A stretch of 64,000 nucleotides of DNA from Sinosporangium album (lineage in GTDB: Bacteria > Actinomycetota > Actinomycetes > Streptosporangiales > Streptosporangiaceae): positions 61,400-125,399 of the forward strand of contig NZ_FNCN01000018.1 in NCBI RefSeq assembly GCF_900100605.1, written 5' to 3'. The notes below the pieces were generated by a model, which was not told where the DNA came from, ran no database searches, and saw only the letters and a list, made by a program, of their open reading frames with translations. Numbering within the stretch: the stretch's first letter is position 1; each line of letters starts with the position of its first letter. The translations under genes and the position numbers were made by a program. This document shows, piece after piece, positions 50,030 to 59,854 of the stretch.

Positions 50030-50563
50030 GCGGTCCTCGTCGAGGACCTCGCCGTGGATAACGGGCCCGGAGGGGCGGCTGACGGGGTCGCCCAAACCAC
50101 CGAAACCACTGGGGCCTGCCGGGCCGACCGGCCCCGGCATGCCGTTCACGCCCATATCGGACAGGCCGACTCCCGAGTAGCGCGGTGAGGCCGCCATCTT
50201 GCGCAGGCGGCGCGTGAACAGCCCGGTGAACGCCTTGCGCATGAGCGGCCGGGTGAACGGCAGCACACAGGCGAACCCCGCGATGTCGGTCAGGAACCCG
50301 GGGGTGAGCAGCAGCGTGCCTCCCGCCACCACCAGCACCCCGTCGGCCAGCTCGCGCTCGGGCATGCGGCCCGCGCTGAACGCCTCGTTGATGCCGCGCC
50401 ACACCTTCGCGCCTTCACGCCGTACCAGCCACGCGCCGAACAGGCTGGCCGCCAGCAGCAGCCCCACGGTGGTCCACCCGCCGATCACCTCGCCGATCTG
50501 GATCAGCAGCCAGATCTCCAGGACGGGGACGACCAGGAAACCCAGGAACATCAGCAGGCGCAT
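50018..50563 (-). CDS. fxsA: FxsA-family membrane protein
   Basis: This 181-residue protein has the FxsA core: MRLLMFLGFLVVPVLEIWLL, GGWTTVGLLLAASLFGAWLV then RREG, and LADGVLVVAGGTLLLTPGFL then TDIAGFACVLPFTRP. It has four short helices. E. coli FxsA relieves exclusion of phage T7 by F. The C-terminal extension is collagen-like (GMPGPVGPAGPSGFGGLGDP), an unusual addition. It lies at the downstream end of a leftward block with ppm1 and lnt, about 140 bp from ppm1. Confidence 0.93.
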   Translation of the reverse strand: MRLLMFLGFLVVPVLEIWLLIQIGEVIGGWTTVGLLLAASLFGAWLVRREGAKVWRGINEAFSAGRMPERELADGVLVVAGGTLLLTPGFLTDIAGFACVLPFTRPLMRKAFTGLFTRRLRKMAASPRYSGVGLSDMGVNGMPGPVGPAGPSGFGGLGDPVSRPSGPVIHGEVLDEDRKPS

Positions 50564-50706
50564 CTACATTCCTCAATCACAGCGCAGGTCCGAGAACAAC
50601 GGTGCACAGGGAACAACGCTCGGACGGCCTCGGCCGTTCCAGCATCCGCACAGGGATGGCCGGGCCCCGCGCCCGCCGTACCCGCCGCGCCCGCTCGCTG
50701 CGCCCG

Positions 50707-51456
50707 TCAGGCCCCTCGACCCCGCTTGAAGCGCTGCGGCGCCCCGGCCACGCCCCACCGCGTGATGCGCCACATGGCCTCGGTCATGACGCTCCGGTCC
50801 ATTTTGCTGACCCCGACCGTGCGGTCCACGAAGGTGATCGGGACCTCCGCGACGCGCAGGCCGGCGCGAACGGTGCGCAGCGTCAGGTCGATCTGGAAGC
50901 AGTAGCCCTGCGACTCGACGCCGGAAAGGTCGATCTTGCGCAGGGTGGCGGCGCGGTAGGCGCGGAACCCCGCGGTCGAGTCGCGCACCGGCAGCCCCAG
51001 CATCATGCGGGAGTACATGTTCGCGCCGCGCGACAGCATCTCCCGCCGGCCGGGCCAGTTGACGACCTTGCCGCCCGGCACCCAGCGGGACCCGATCGCG
51101 AGGTCGGCGCCGTCGGCGACGGCTTGGAGCAGCTTGGGCAGCTCCTCCGGCTGGTGCGAGCCGTCGGCGTCCATCTCGACGAGCACCTCGTAGCCCTCGT
51201 CCAATCCCCAGCGGAACCCCGCGATGTAGGCCGCGCCGAGTCCCTGCTTGCCGGGCCTGTGTAGCACGTGGACGTGGTCGTCGGCCTCGGCCAGGCCGTC
51301 GGCGACGGCGCCGGTGCCGTCGGGGCTGTTGTCGTCGGCGACGAGCACGTGGGCGTCGGGTACGGCGGAGCGCACCCTGGCCACGATGCCGGGCAGGTTG
51401 TCCCTCTCGTTGTAGGTGGGCACGACGACGAGGACCCGGCCAAGCACACTGTCCAT
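50707..51456 (-). CDS. ppm1: Polyprenol-phosphate mannosyltransferase (Ppm1/DPM1-like)
   Basis: This 249-residue GT2 enzyme transfers mannose from GDP-mannose to polyprenyl phosphate. Its GT-A motifs are [40 protein letters not shown], and [20 protein letters not shown] with the metal-binding [23 protein letters not shown] and [10 protein letters not shown] are the acceptor-side DPM1 blocks. Polyprenyl-phosphomannose feeds lipoglycan and protein O-mannosylation. In mycobacteria it is fused to or paired with Lnt; here the Lnt gene is immediately upstream, 20 bp away, so the two form an operon. Confidence 0.95.
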   Translation of the reverse strand: MDSVLGRVLVVVPTYNERDNLPGIVARVRSAVPDAHVLVADDNSPDGTGAVADGLAEADDHVHVLHRPGKQGLGAAYIAGFRWGLDEGYEVLVEMDADGSHQPEELPKLLQAVADGADLAIGSRWVPGGKVVNWPGRREMLSRGANMYSRMMLGLPVRDSTAGFRAYRAATLRKIDLSGVESQGYCFQIDLTLRTVRAGLRVAEVPITFVDRTVGVSKMDRSVMTEAMWRITRWGVAGAPQRFKRGRGA

Positions 51457-51476
51457 ATCAGTCGACCTTCGTTCCC

Positions 51477-53210
51477 TTAGTGATCACGTCGGGCTCCCAC
51501 GGTACGCGGTCCGCGCCGCAGGGCCCATGGCAACGCGCCAAGTGAGAGCGCGACGAGGAGCCATTCAGGGGCCGGGCCCAGCGTGGTGGCGAGCGTGGTG
51601 CCGGTGCGGACCGGCACGCGCTCGACGTGGACGGCGGGGACCAGCTCCTCCGAGCGCCAGCTCACGTCCCCGTCGGGCCGGACGACGGCCGAAACGCCGG
51701 TCGTGGCGGCGGCCACGACGGCCCGGTTGTGCTCGACCGCGCGCAGGCGGTACATCGCGAGCTGCTGGACGGGCAGGTCGGTCAGCGCGTAGGTCGCGTT
51801 GTTGGCCTGGACCACGATCGGGCTCCCGCCGGCCCGGACGGTGCCGCGGACCACGCCGTCGAAGGCGATCTCGTAGCAGTTGACCGCGCCGATCGTCACC
51901 GGGCCCATGCGCAGGTCGCCGTCGACCGTGCCGGGCCTGGACTGGCGGCCGACGAGCCTGGCGCGCGCGTACAGGCTCTGCACGAGCTCCTGCATCGGCG
52001 TGTACTCGCCGAACGGCACGAGCTGCTGCTTGTCGTAGTACGCGCCAGGGCCGGCCACCGGGTCCCACACCAGCGACCGGGTGGCGCGCTCGGTGTCGCC
52101 GATGGAGGCGACCACACCGACGAGCACCGGAACGCCGATGTCCTTGACGGCGGCGTCGATCGTGCTTCGGGCGGACTCGTCCAGGTAGGGGTCGATGTCG
52201 CTGGAGTTCTCCGGCCAGACGACGATGTCCGGCTTGGCGACCCTGCCGGCGCGTACGGCGGCGGCCAGCTCGTGGGTCTTGTCGGCGTGGTTGCGCAGCA
52301 CCACGGCCCGTTCGTCGCCCATCCACGCCATCCCGCGCCCCGGCACGTTGCCCTGCACGACCGCCACGTTCACCGTGCGGCCCTCATCGCCCGGGCGGGG
52401 TACGGCGAGGCCCAGCGCGGGCACCGCCACCGCTCCGGCGAGCGTGAGCGCCGCCGCCCGCCACACGCCGCTCATGCCCCCGGGGCTACCGGCACCACCC
52501 ATACCACCGGCACCACCCGTACCACCGGCACCACCGGCGCCGCCGGTCCTGCCCGCCCCCCACGCGCACACCAGGGCGAGCAGGGCGAGCAGCCCGCCGC
52601 ACAGCGCGACCGCGAAGCTCACGAGCGGCACGCCCCCGAGCGCCGCGTACGGCGCGAACGGCGACCCGGCCTGGCTGAACGCCGCCCTGGCCCACGGGAA
52701 CCCGCCGAACGGCACCAGCCCGCGGACCCACTCCGACGCCACCCACAGCCCGGCCGTCCACAGCGGCCACAGCGGCAGCCGTACGGCAAGGGCCGCGCCC
52801 GCCCCGAACGCGGCGTAGAACACGGCCTCCAAGGCGGCGAGCCCCAGCCAGACGTCCACTCCGAGGGACCGCACCCAGGCCACCGACGGCAGCATGAACG
52901 CGATCCCGGCGACGAGTCCGAGCCACGCTCCGCGCCGGGGGGCGGTGCCGTACACCGACAGGACGGCCAGGGCGATCCCGGGCGGCGCGAGGAACCAGAG
53001 GTCGAGCGGGGGGAAGGCGAGGAACAGCAGCAGCCCGCCCGCCGCCGCTCCGGCGGCCCGGAGGGCGGCCGGCGGACGCGGCCCCCCGGCGGTGCCGGTG
53101 GCGGGCGCGGGTGGGGCCGGGGCGGTGGGGGCGGTCGGTTCGGAGGGCGCGGACCCGTCGGCGATCGGCGGCGCGGTCCGCGCCCCCGCCGGGCCATTCG
53201 TGTCGTGCAC
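51477..53210 (-). CDS. lnt: Apolipoprotein N-acyltransferase
   Basis: The product is 577 residues, with about seven N-terminal membrane helices and then a C-terminal nitrilase-fold domain. The catalytic Glu is in [20 protein letters not shown], the Lys in [20 protein letters not shown] and the Cys in [20 protein letters not shown]. Lnt adds the third acyl chain to lipoproteins. The N-terminus has a Pro/Ala-rich cytosolic extension, and a glycine-rich insert ([17 protein letters not shown]) sits between helices. GTG 53210 is used; GGAG lies about 10 nt upstream. It is co-transcribed with ppm1, whose product interacts with Lnt in mycobacteria. Confidence 0.95.
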   Translation of the reverse strand: MHDTNGPAGARTAPPIADGSAPSEPTAPTAPAPPAPATGTAGGPRPPAALRAAGAAAGGLLLFLAFPPLDLWFLAPPGIALAVLSVYGTAPRRGAWLGLVAGIAFMLPSVAWVRSLGVDVWLGLAALEAVFYAAFGAGAALAVRLPLWPLWTAGLWVASEWVRGLVPFGGFPWARAAFSQAGSPFAPYAALGGVPLVSFAVALCGGLLALLALVCAWGAGRTGGAGGAGGTGGAGGMGGAGSPGGMSGVWRAAALTLAGAVAVPALGLAVPRPGDEGRTVNVAVVQGNVPGRGMAWMGDERAVVLRNHADKTHELAAAVRAGRVAKPDIVVWPENSSDIDPYLDESARSTIDAAVKDIGVPVLVGVVASIGDTERATRSLVWDPVAGPGAYYDKQQLVPFGEYTPMQELVQSLYARARLVGRQSRPGTVDGDLRMGPVTIGAVNCYEIAFDGVVRGTVRAGGSPIVVQANNATYALTDLPVQQLAMYRLRAVEHNRAVVAAATTGVSAVVRPDGDVSWRSEELVPAVHVERVPVRTGTTLATTLGPAPEWLLVALSLGALPWALRRGPRTVGARRDH

Positions 53211-53925
53211 CGCCAGGGTTCTCCTCGGGAACGCGTGATGTGTTGCCCGAACGCTACCGCTCGACGCGGCCGGTCCCCAAAAGGGCGGCGCCCCGGGGGC
53301 GGGACACCCGCCGCGGGCCGTCCTCCGGGCGGAGGCGCCGCGCGAGGAGAGGGAGGAGCGGCGGGGCAGCGCGTGGAGCGCGCGGCGGCGCCGCGCGGAG
53401 GACGCATGGGGATGGCACAGGGGGTGTGCGGCTCGGCGCCGCCTGGCGATCGGATTCGCGTGCGGGGGCGGTGCGTGGGGGCGTGCGGATAGGGGGCCGA
53501 GCGGGGGCGCGGCGGGAAGAGGGCCCGGAAACCCTTCGGACCGGATCCGTCCCGTCGGCGGCGAGCGCGGAATTCCGTTGTCTACTGGGCGTCCGGGCCC
53601 GTCCCGGGTCCAACCCCCCGCCCGGTCGGGGTGCCCCGCCCCGACGGATCGACGACACTGCACCTGGCTGCAGCGGCGGAAGCCACCCCGCCGCGTGCGC
53701 AGGATCCGACGATGTCGAGAACGACCGACCGGCCAGTCCCGTGCTGGACTGGGCAGCAAACTACCGACCTCAGCTCAGATGTCAACCCTCCCCCTACCAG
53801 GGTAAACAGCATTTTTCCCTCAGCTGGGGCCTCAGATCGGGCCGCGCGCGGGCGGTCTACGGCCCTGACCAGTCGAAAGAGCGCGGGCGGCGGACCGGCA
53901 CGCCGTACCGATCTCTTGGAGCGGA
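53211..53925. other. 0.7-kb gene-free stretch upstream of lnt
   Basis: I find no gene. Rightward and leftward frames are compositional shadows. The right third (53740-53830) is less GC-rich and contains CCCTACCAGGGTA. This region follows the helR stop and precedes the lnt start. Confidence 0.5.
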
Positions 53926-56247
53926 TCACGGTGCGGCCGGGCGCGGCGCGAGACGCGCGAGGACGGTCGGCAGGGGGCCGGTGTGGACGACGCCGAGGGT
54001 GCGGGTGGCGCGGGTGAGGGCGACGTAGAGGTCGCTCGCTCCGCGGACGGACTCGGTCAGGATGCGGTCGGGCGCGGCCACGAGGACGGAGTCGAATTCG
54101 AGTCCCTTGGCGTCGGCGACGGTGAGCACGGCGACCGGGGCCTCAAGGGTGGTGGCTCCCGGCCCGGCGACGGCGCCGGGCACCCCGGCGGTGACGGCGG
54201 CCCCGAGTTCGGCCATGGCGGATTCGGGGACGAGGACCGCCATGGTGCCGCCCGTGCCCGCGGCGAGTCCGGCGGCGACGACTCCGGGGAGGTCGGCGGC
54301 GAGCGAGGCCACGCGCACCGACCACGGCGCCTCGGCCGCCTCGCGGACCGAGGCGGGTGCCTCAAGGGCGGGGTCGACCGCGGCGAGCACGTCGGCGGCG
54401 ACGGCCATCAGCTCGGCGGGGGTGCGGTAGTTGACCGTCAGCCGCTCCTCGCGCCACCTGCCGCCCGTGTAGGGGTCGAGCACCGCGTTCCAGGACCGCC
54501 CCCCGGACGTGGAGCCGGTCTGGGCGATGTCTCCGACCACGGTCATCGAGCGGGCGGGGCAGCGGCGCATGACCATGCGCCACGCCATAGGCGACAGCTC
54601 CTGCGCCTCGTCGACGATCACATGGCCGAAGGCCCACGTGCGGTCGGTCGCGGCGCGCTCGGCGGTGGTGAGGTGGCTGACGTCGCCGCTGTGCCGTTCG
54701 GCGAACCGCTCGGCGTCGATGATGTCGGACAGGCCGGTGAGCTGGAGGACCTCGCGGGCGTAGGTGAGCTCGAACTGCCGCTCGTGCTCTTCGGCGGCGC
54801 GCGAGGCGGCGAGCTCCTCCTCGTTCTGCAGCGCCGTGGCCCGCAGCACGGCCTCGTCGATCTCGCCGAGCAGCTCGGCCGCCTCGTCGAGCAGCGGCAC
54901 GTCGGACTCGGTGTACCACGGGCGGCCCCGCTGCGGGGAGTCGCGCAGCATGAGGGCGCGCTCGTCGGGGGTGAAGTCCGCGGCGGCGTAGTCGAGCCGC
55001 TCGCGCGAGGTGAACAGGCCGATCAGGAGCTGGTGGGGGGTGAGGTACGGCCAGAGCCGGTTGAGCGCGGTCTTGACGGCGGGCTCGGTGCGCAGCTCTT
55101 CGCGGAGGTCGGCGAGTTCGTCGTCGTCGATGACGCCGCGGCCGAGGAGTTTGGCCGCCTGGCGGGCGAGTTTGTTGAGCACCTGCCGTACGAAGACCGC
55201 GCGCGCCTGGTTGTGGAGGCGGCCCGACCGCATGGCCTTGCTGCGGGCGCCTTCACAGATGTGCCGGTCGAGGCGGAGGGTGATCCTGCCGAGGTCGAGG
55301 TGGATCGTCTCCGCGGGCACGCGCTGCCGGTCGCGGACGGCCCTGGCGAGCACGCCGGCCATGCGCGCGTCGCCTTTGACCTGGGCGACCTCGGGGCGGT
55401 CGCGCAGGGTGGCGGTGAGGCCGGGGAACATCTCACCGATGGTCATGAGCAGGACGTCCGTCTCACCCAGGGACGGGAGGACCTGTTCGATGTAGCGGAG
55501 GAACGTGAGGTTGGGGCCGAGGATGAGGACGCCGCGCCGGTCCAGTTTCTCGCGGTGGGTGTAGAGGAGGTAGGCGGCGCGGTGGAGGGCCACGACGGTC
55601 TTGCCGGTGCCGGGGCCGCCCTGCACGACGAGCACGCCGGGCAGGTCGGCGCGGATGATGCGGTCCTGCTCGGCCTGGATGGTGGCGACGATGTCGCGCA
55701 TGCGGCCGGTGCGCGTCTCGGCGAGGGAGGCGAGCAGCGCGGCTTCGCCGTTCAGGGTGGCGCGGGCGTCGTCGCTGAGCCCGTCGAGGTCGAACAGGTC
55801 GTCGTCGACGCCGATGACGCGCCGCCCGCGGGTCTGCAGGTGCCTGCGGCGGGCGAGGCCCATCGGGGAGGCGGGGGTGGCGCGGTAGAAGGGCTGGGCG
55901 ACCGGTGCCCGCCAGTCGATGAGCAGGCGCTGCCGGTCGTCGGACAGGCCGATGCGGCCGATGTAGTGGGAGGTCTGGTCGGTGTGGTCGAGGCGGCCGA
56001 AGCACAGGCCGTTCTCGACGGCCCAGAGGCGGGCGAGCCTCGCGGAGTGCATCCCCGCCATGGAGTCCCGCTCGGAGCGGTTCTGATGGGTGCCGCCCCT
56101 GCCTCCCTGGCCCAGCACCTGGTCGAGGCTGAGTTGTGTGCTCGCGCGCAGCGCGTCGAGGCGGGCGTAGAGACGGGACACGTAGTCCTGTTCACGGGCC
56201 AGCTCGGTTTGACGCGTGGAGAGGGGGCTGTTACTCTTGGCGTTAAT
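53926..56247 (-). CDS. helR: HelD/HelR-type RNA polymerase-recycling ATPase
   Basis: The product is an SF1 helicase-like protein of about 773 residues that ejects RNA polymerase from stalled or drug-bound complexes. The N-terminal coiled coil (YVSRLYARLDALRASTQLSL) is the polymerase-invading arm. HYIGRIGLSDDRQRLLIDWR starts the 1A region, with Walker A VVQGGPGTGKTVVALHRAAY, Walker B GHVIVDEAQELSPMAWRMVM and motif VI YVALTRATRTLGVVH. Actinobacterial HelR confers rifampicin tolerance. The conserved helix begins upstream of the first usual start (GTG 56181). An ATT at 56247 lies 6 nt after GGAG and would include it, so an AUU start is likely. I saw no RAE upstream. Confidence 0.92.
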   Translation of the reverse strand: MNAKSNSPLSTRQTELAREQDYVSRLYARLDALRASTQLSLDQVLGQGGRGGTHQNRSERDSMAGMHSARLARLWAVENGLCFGRLDHTDQTSHYIGRIGLSDDRQRLLIDWRAPVAQPFYRATPASPMGLARRRHLQTRGRRVIGVDDDLFDLDGLSDDARATLNGEAALLASLAETRTGRMRDIVATIQAEQDRIIRADLPGVLVVQGGPGTGKTVVALHRAAYLLYTHREKLDRRGVLILGPNLTFLRYIEQVLPSLGETDVLLMTIGEMFPGLTATLRDRPEVAQVKGDARMAGVLARAVRDRQRVPAETIHLDLGRITLRLDRHICEGARSKAMRSGRLHNQARAVFVRQVLNKLARQAAKLLGRGVIDDDELADLREELRTEPAVKTALNRLWPYLTPHQLLIGLFTSRERLDYAAADFTPDERALMLRDSPQRGRPWYTESDVPLLDEAAELLGEIDEAVLRATALQNEEELAASRAAEEHERQFELTYAREVLQLTGLSDIIDAERFAERHSGDVSHLTTAERAATDRTWAFGHVIVDEAQELSPMAWRMVMRRCPARSMTVVGDIAQTGSTSGGRSWNAVLDPYTGGRWREERLTVNYRTPAELMAVAADVLAAVDPALEAPASVREAAEAPWSVRVASLAADLPGVVAAGLAAGTGGTMAVLVPESAMAELGAAVTAGVPGAVAGPGATTLEAPVAVLTVADAKGLEFDSVLVAAPDRILTESVRGASDLYVALTRATRTLGVVHTGPLPTVLARLAPRPAAP

Positions 56248-56356
56248 GTGATGCTCCGGGCCTTTTGTGTCTTATGCGGTCAGCGTGACGGCGGGGCAAA
56301 AGCCTACCAGGCTCGTAGAGCGGCTAATCCTTCTGTAATTCCCCCTTTTTTCAATG

Positions 56357-56423
56357 TGACGTCTCCTCGGTGCGACGTCTCAGCGCGACGCCTGAGCCCG
56401 ATGTCTCAGCGTGACGTCTCAGC
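56357..56423. repeat. Degenerate 13-bp tandem repeat
   Basis: Units of the form GCGACGTCTCAGC lie at 56372, 56385 (GCGACGCCTGAGC), 56398 (CCGATGTCTCAGC) and 56411 (GTGACGTCTCAGC), with partial units on each side. They sit between the divergent helR and ROK genes. Confidence 0.7.
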
Positions 56424-56601
56424 GCGATATCCACGTCACCGCCGGCCGGCGACCGGCCGTTCCCGCGGCGCGTTCGCCCGCACGGCGTCGTAACGTTCCA
56501 GATGACGCACACGCCCTGACCAGGCCGCCACCGTCACAGGTTGGTTGCGACCGCGGGCCATGCCTTGACCCGCCGGGGCGCGAGTCTTTACGTTCACAAC
56601 A

Positions 56602-56622
56602 AGTTAGGAAACTTTCCTAACT
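56602..56622. promoter_or_regulatory. ROK operator palindrome
   Basis: AGTTAGGAAA (56602-56611), a central C, and TTTCCTAACT (56613-56622) form a perfect dyad 20 bp before the ROK start. The TTAGGAAA-N-TTTCCTAA pattern is the classic site of ROK/NagC-XylR-type repressors in actinobacteria. Confidence 0.85.
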
Positions 56623-56642
56623 CCCAGAGAGGAACACGCTCC

Positions 56643-57848
56643 GTGAGCCAGTCGACGCCGGGCACCCCCAGCCTGCTGCGGGCCATCAACGACAGGGCCG
56701 CGCTCCAGGCCCTGCTCGAACGCGGTCCGCTCACCCGGCCCGAGATCGGAACCATCACCGGGCTCTCCAAGCCCACCGCGTCGCAACTGCTCGCCCGACT
56801 CCAGGAGGCCGGGCTGGTGGTGCTGGACGGCATCCGCGAGGGCCTGCCCGGCCGCACCGCCGAGCTGTACCGCATCAACCCCGAGGCCGCCCACGTCGCG
56901 GCGCTGGACGTCACCCCCTCACGCATCGAGGCGGCCGTCGCCGACATCACGGGCGCGGTCGCGGGACGGCACCGCCTGGCCACGCCGGGCCGCGCGGGCG
57001 GCGACGTGGTGCACCGGGTGCGCGAGGCGATCGAGGGCGCCTGCGCCGCCGCCTCCGTGCCCGCCTCGGCGCTGCGGCGGGCCGTCATCGGGATCCAGGG
57101 GGCGATCGACCCCGCGACCGGCCGCTTGGGCTACGCCGCGCACATCCCCGGATGGCACATCGCCGATCTGCTCGGCACCCTCCGCGAGGGCCTCGGCGTG
57201 CCCGTGGACGTCGAGAACGACGTCAATCTGGTGGCGCTGGCCGAGCAGGCGCGGGGCGTCGCACGCGGCCACTCCGACTTCGTGCTGCTGTGGGCCGACG
57301 AGGGCATCGGCTCGGCGCTGGTGCTCGGCGGCAGGCTGCACCGCGGCGCGACCGGCGGCGCGGGCGAGGTCGGCTACATGCCCGCGGTCGGGGCGCCGAC
57401 CGCGCGGGAGGCGGGCCGCCGGGCCGAGCACGGGTTCCAGGCCCTCGCCGGCGGCCCCACCGTGCGTTCCATCCTGCGCTCGTACGGCGTGCGCGGCGCC
57501 ACGCCGGCGGCAGCCGTACAGAACGCGATCAACACGGCGGAGTCGGGCCGCCCCGCGGCGGCGCGCGCGGCCGACGGCCTGCGCGAGGTCGCACGCCGGC
57601 TCGCCACCGGTCTGGCCTCCGTCTGCGCGGTGGTCGACCCCGCACTCGTCGTCCTCACCGGCGGCATGCTGATCGCTGGCGGCGACGCCCTGCGTGACCT
57701 CGTCGAACAGGAGTTGCACGCGCTCACACTGCCGCGGCCACCGCTGCGGTTGTCCACCGTCGAGGGCAATCCCGTCCTCACCGGTGCGCTCGACCTCGCC
57801 CTGGACACCGTCCGAAGCGAGGTCTTCGGTTCCACCATCCCCTCCTGA
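56643..57848 (+). CDS. ROK-family transcriptional regulator
   Basis: The 401-residue protein joins an N-terminal wHTH (LLERGPLTRPEIGTITGLSK then PTASQLLARLQEAGLVV) to an inactive-kinase ROK domain (FVLLWADEGIGSALVLGGRL, HRGATGGAGEVGYM). The zinc-binding Cys cluster usual after GEVGH is missing; GYMP stands where GH..v is typical. It should bind a sugar or sugar-phosphate and repress the genes downstream. GTG 56643 was chosen after the operator palindrome. The following permease gene is broken, so the locus may no longer import its sugar. Confidence 0.93.
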   Translation: MSQSTPGTPSLLRAINDRAALQALLERGPLTRPEIGTITGLSKPTASQLLARLQEAGLVVLDGIREGLPGRTAELYRINPEAAHVAALDVTPSRIEAAVADITGAVAGRHRLATPGRAGGDVVHRVREAIEGACAAASVPASALRRAVIGIQGAIDPATGRLGYAAHIPGWHIADLLGTLREGLGVPVDVENDVNLVALAEQARGVARGHSDFVLLWADEGIGSALVLGGRLHRGATGGAGEVGYMPAVGAPTAREAGRRAEHGFQALAGGPTVRSILRSYGVRGATPAAAVQNAINTAESGRPAAARAADGLREVARRLATGLASVCAVVDPALVVLTGGMLIAGGDALRDLVEQELHALTLPRPPLRLSTVEGNPVLTGALDLALDTVRSEVFGSTIPS

Positions 57849-57875
57849 TCCACCACCCCCCGAGGAGGCACCCCC

Positions 57876-58500
57876 ATGCACCGACGGTCCGCCCCCTGGC
57901 CGCCTGTACGGCGGCCCCATGCTGGTGTCGTCGATCCCGGTGGCGTACGCACTCGCCCGGTTCCGTTTCCGAGGGCGGAACCTGGCCTTCTTCGTGGTGA
58001 TCGCCACCATGACGCTGCCGCCCCAGGTCGTCGCCATGCCCATCTACCTGGTCTGGGCCCGCGCCGACCTCTCCGACACGCTGTGGCCGCTCATTCTGCC
58101 GACGCTGCTGGGCGACGCCTACTCCACTTTCCTGCTGCGCCAGTTCCTGCTGACCATCCCGAGGGACTACACGGAGGCCGCGCGCGTCGACGGCTGTTCG
58201 GAATTCACCACGCTCATCAGGGTCGTCCTGCCGATGGCCCGGCCCGCCATCGCGGCAGTCGCGCTGTTCCAGTTCTTCTACTGCTGGAATGACTATTACG
58301 GTCCTCTTCTTTATGCGTCCGTCAATGAAGACAATTGGACGCTCTCTCTCGGATTGGCGTCATTCAAGGCACTGCACAGCGTGCAGTGGAATCTCACCAT
58401 GGCGGCGACGCTGCTGGTCATGGCACCGGTGCTGATTGTGTTCTTCTTCGCCCAACGGGCCTTCATCGAAGGCGTGACATTGACAGGAGTTACAGGGTGA
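57876..58500 (+). pseudogene. Deletion junction: lost binding protein and permease, truncated MalG-type permease
   Basis: An ATG at 57876 with GAGGAGG upstream opens a frame (MHRRSAPWPP) like the start of a lipoprotein or binding-protein gene, but it diverges after about ten codons. From about 57915 another frame reads MLVSSIPVAYALARFRFRGR and later AARVDGCSEFTTLIRVVLPM, which is the EAA loop of a carbohydrate ABC permease. The first 90 or so residues of the permease are missing. The simplest history is one deletion that removed a binding protein, a first permease and the start of the second. The remaining C-terminal 194 codons are intact to the GTGA overlap. Confidence 0.85.
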
Positions 58501-59756
58501 AACTCGCCGTTGTCGGGGGCGGCTCGACATACACTCCGGAGCTGATCGACGGGTTCGCCCGGCTCCGCGAGGAACTCCCCCTCACCGAGATCGCACTGAT
58601 CGATCCGCACGAGCACCGCCTGGAGCTCGTCGCCGGGATGTCGCGGCGCATGCTCGCCCGCGCCGGGCACCAGGCCGCCGTCCACGCCACGGCCGACCTC
58701 GCCGAGGGGGTGGCGGGGGCGCAGGCCGTACTCCTGCAACTCCGCGTCGGCGGCCAGGCCGCGCGCGACGTGGACGAGACGCTTCCCCTCGAATGCGGCT
58801 GCGTCGGGCAGGAGACCACGGGGGCCGGCGGGCTCGCCAAGGCGCTCCGCACCGTACCGGTCGTGCTCGACATCGCCGAGACCGTCGCCCGGCACGCCCC
58901 CCAGGCGTGGATCGTGGACTTCACCAACCCCGTCGGCATCGTCACCAGAGCCCTGCTCGACGCCGGGCACCGCGCGATCGGGCTGTGCAACGTCGCCATC
59001 GGATTCCAGCGCCGCTTCGCGCGGCACCTCGGCGTCGCGCCCAAGCGGATCTCGCTCGGCCACGTCGGACTCAACCACCTCACCTGGGAGCGCTCCGTAC
59101 ACCTGGACGGACAGGACGTGCTGCCCGCCCTCCTCGCCGAGCACGGCACCGAGATCGCCGACACCGTCGGCCTGCCCGAGCGGCTGCTGCACCGGCTCGG
59201 GGCGGTGCCGTCGTACTACCTGCGCTACTTCTACGAGCACGACCTCGTGGTGGAGGAGCAGCGCGGCAAGCCCTCCCGCGCCGCCGACGTGGCGGCGATG
59301 GAGACGGCGCTGCTCTCCATCTACGCCGACCGCGCGGCCGACGCCAAGCCCGAACTGCTGGAGAAGCGCGGCGGCGCGTTCTACTCGGAGGCGGCGGTAG
59401 CGCTCATCGCCTCCCTCCTCGGCGACCGCGGCGACACCCAGATCGTCAACGTGCGCAACGGCTCCACCCTGCCGTTCCTGCCGCCCGAGGCGGTCATCGA
59501 GGTGCCTGCGGCGATCAGCGGGGCGGGAGCCGTACCGCTGGCCGTCGACCCCGTCGAACCGCTGTACGCGGGACTGATCTCCCACGTGTCGGCGTATGAG
59601 TCGCTCGCCCTCGACGCGGCCCTCCGCGGCGGCGTCGAGCGGGTGGAGGACGCGCTGCTGGCCCACCCCCTCATCGGGCAGGCGTCGCTCGCCGCCGACC
59701 TGGCCGCGCGGCTCGTCGCGGCCAACACCGCCCACCTGCCCTGGGCCCGCTCCTGA
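58497..59756 (+). CDS. Family 4 glycoside hydrolase (6-phospho-beta-glucosidase type)
   Basis: The product is 419 residues. MKLAVVGGGSTYTPELIDGF is the NAD-binding start of GH4. CGCVGQETTGAGGLAKALRT carries the catalytic cysteine region, and DFTNPVGIVTRALLDAGHRA with GLCNVAIGF gives the N-P and metal-binding Cys motif. GHVGLNHLTWERSVHLDGQD completes the Mn site. GH4 enzymes use NAD+ and a divalent metal to cleave phosphorylated or free glycosides. GTG 58497 overlaps the permease remnant's stop. Downstream is a BadF-type sugar kinase, so a cytosolic amino-sugar or beta-glucoside route is likely. Confidence 0.95.
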   Translation: MKLAVVGGGSTYTPELIDGFARLREELPLTEIALIDPHEHRLELVAGMSRRMLARAGHQAAVHATADLAEGVAGAQAVLLQLRVGGQAARDVDETLPLECGCVGQETTGAGGLAKALRTVPVVLDIAETVARHAPQAWIVDFTNPVGIVTRALLDAGHRAIGLCNVAIGFQRRFARHLGVAPKRISLGHVGLNHLTWERSVHLDGQDVLPALLAEHGTEIADTVGLPERLLHRLGAVPSYYLRYFYEHDLVVEEQRGKPSRAADVAAMETALLSIYADRAADAKPELLEKRGGAFYSEAAVALIASLLGDRGDTQIVNVRNGSTLPFLPPEAVIEVPAAISGAGAVPLAVDPVEPLYAGLISHVSAYESLALDAALRGGVERVEDALLAHPLIGQASLAADLAARLVAANTAHLPWARS

Positions 59757-59809
59757 GCGGAGCCGGGCCCTCCACAGCCGACGCCACCAGCAGAGTCAGG
59801 AGAGACAGC

Positions 59810-59854
59810 ATGTCCGCCCCAACGGCGCTCCCCCACCGGCCGGGTCACCGGTGA
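59810..59854 (+). CDS. 14-codon leader overlapping the kinase start
   Basis: CAGGAG lies 8 nt before the ATG at 59810; the frame MSAPTALPHRPGHR ends at TGA 59852-59854, which overlaps GTG 59851. It is either a translated coupling leader or the true N-terminus of the kinase broken by a frameshift. Confidence 0.4.
   Translation: MSAPTALPHRPGHR

Noticed and set aside
56248..56360. A rifamycin-associated element upstream of helR
   Set aside because: The string GGGGCAAAAGCC is present but lacks the CTTGCGGCAAG core and a dyad.
53983..56493. 836-codon rightward open frame
   Set aside because: Antisense shadow of helR; Gly/Glu/Val-rich low-complexity translation with no domain.
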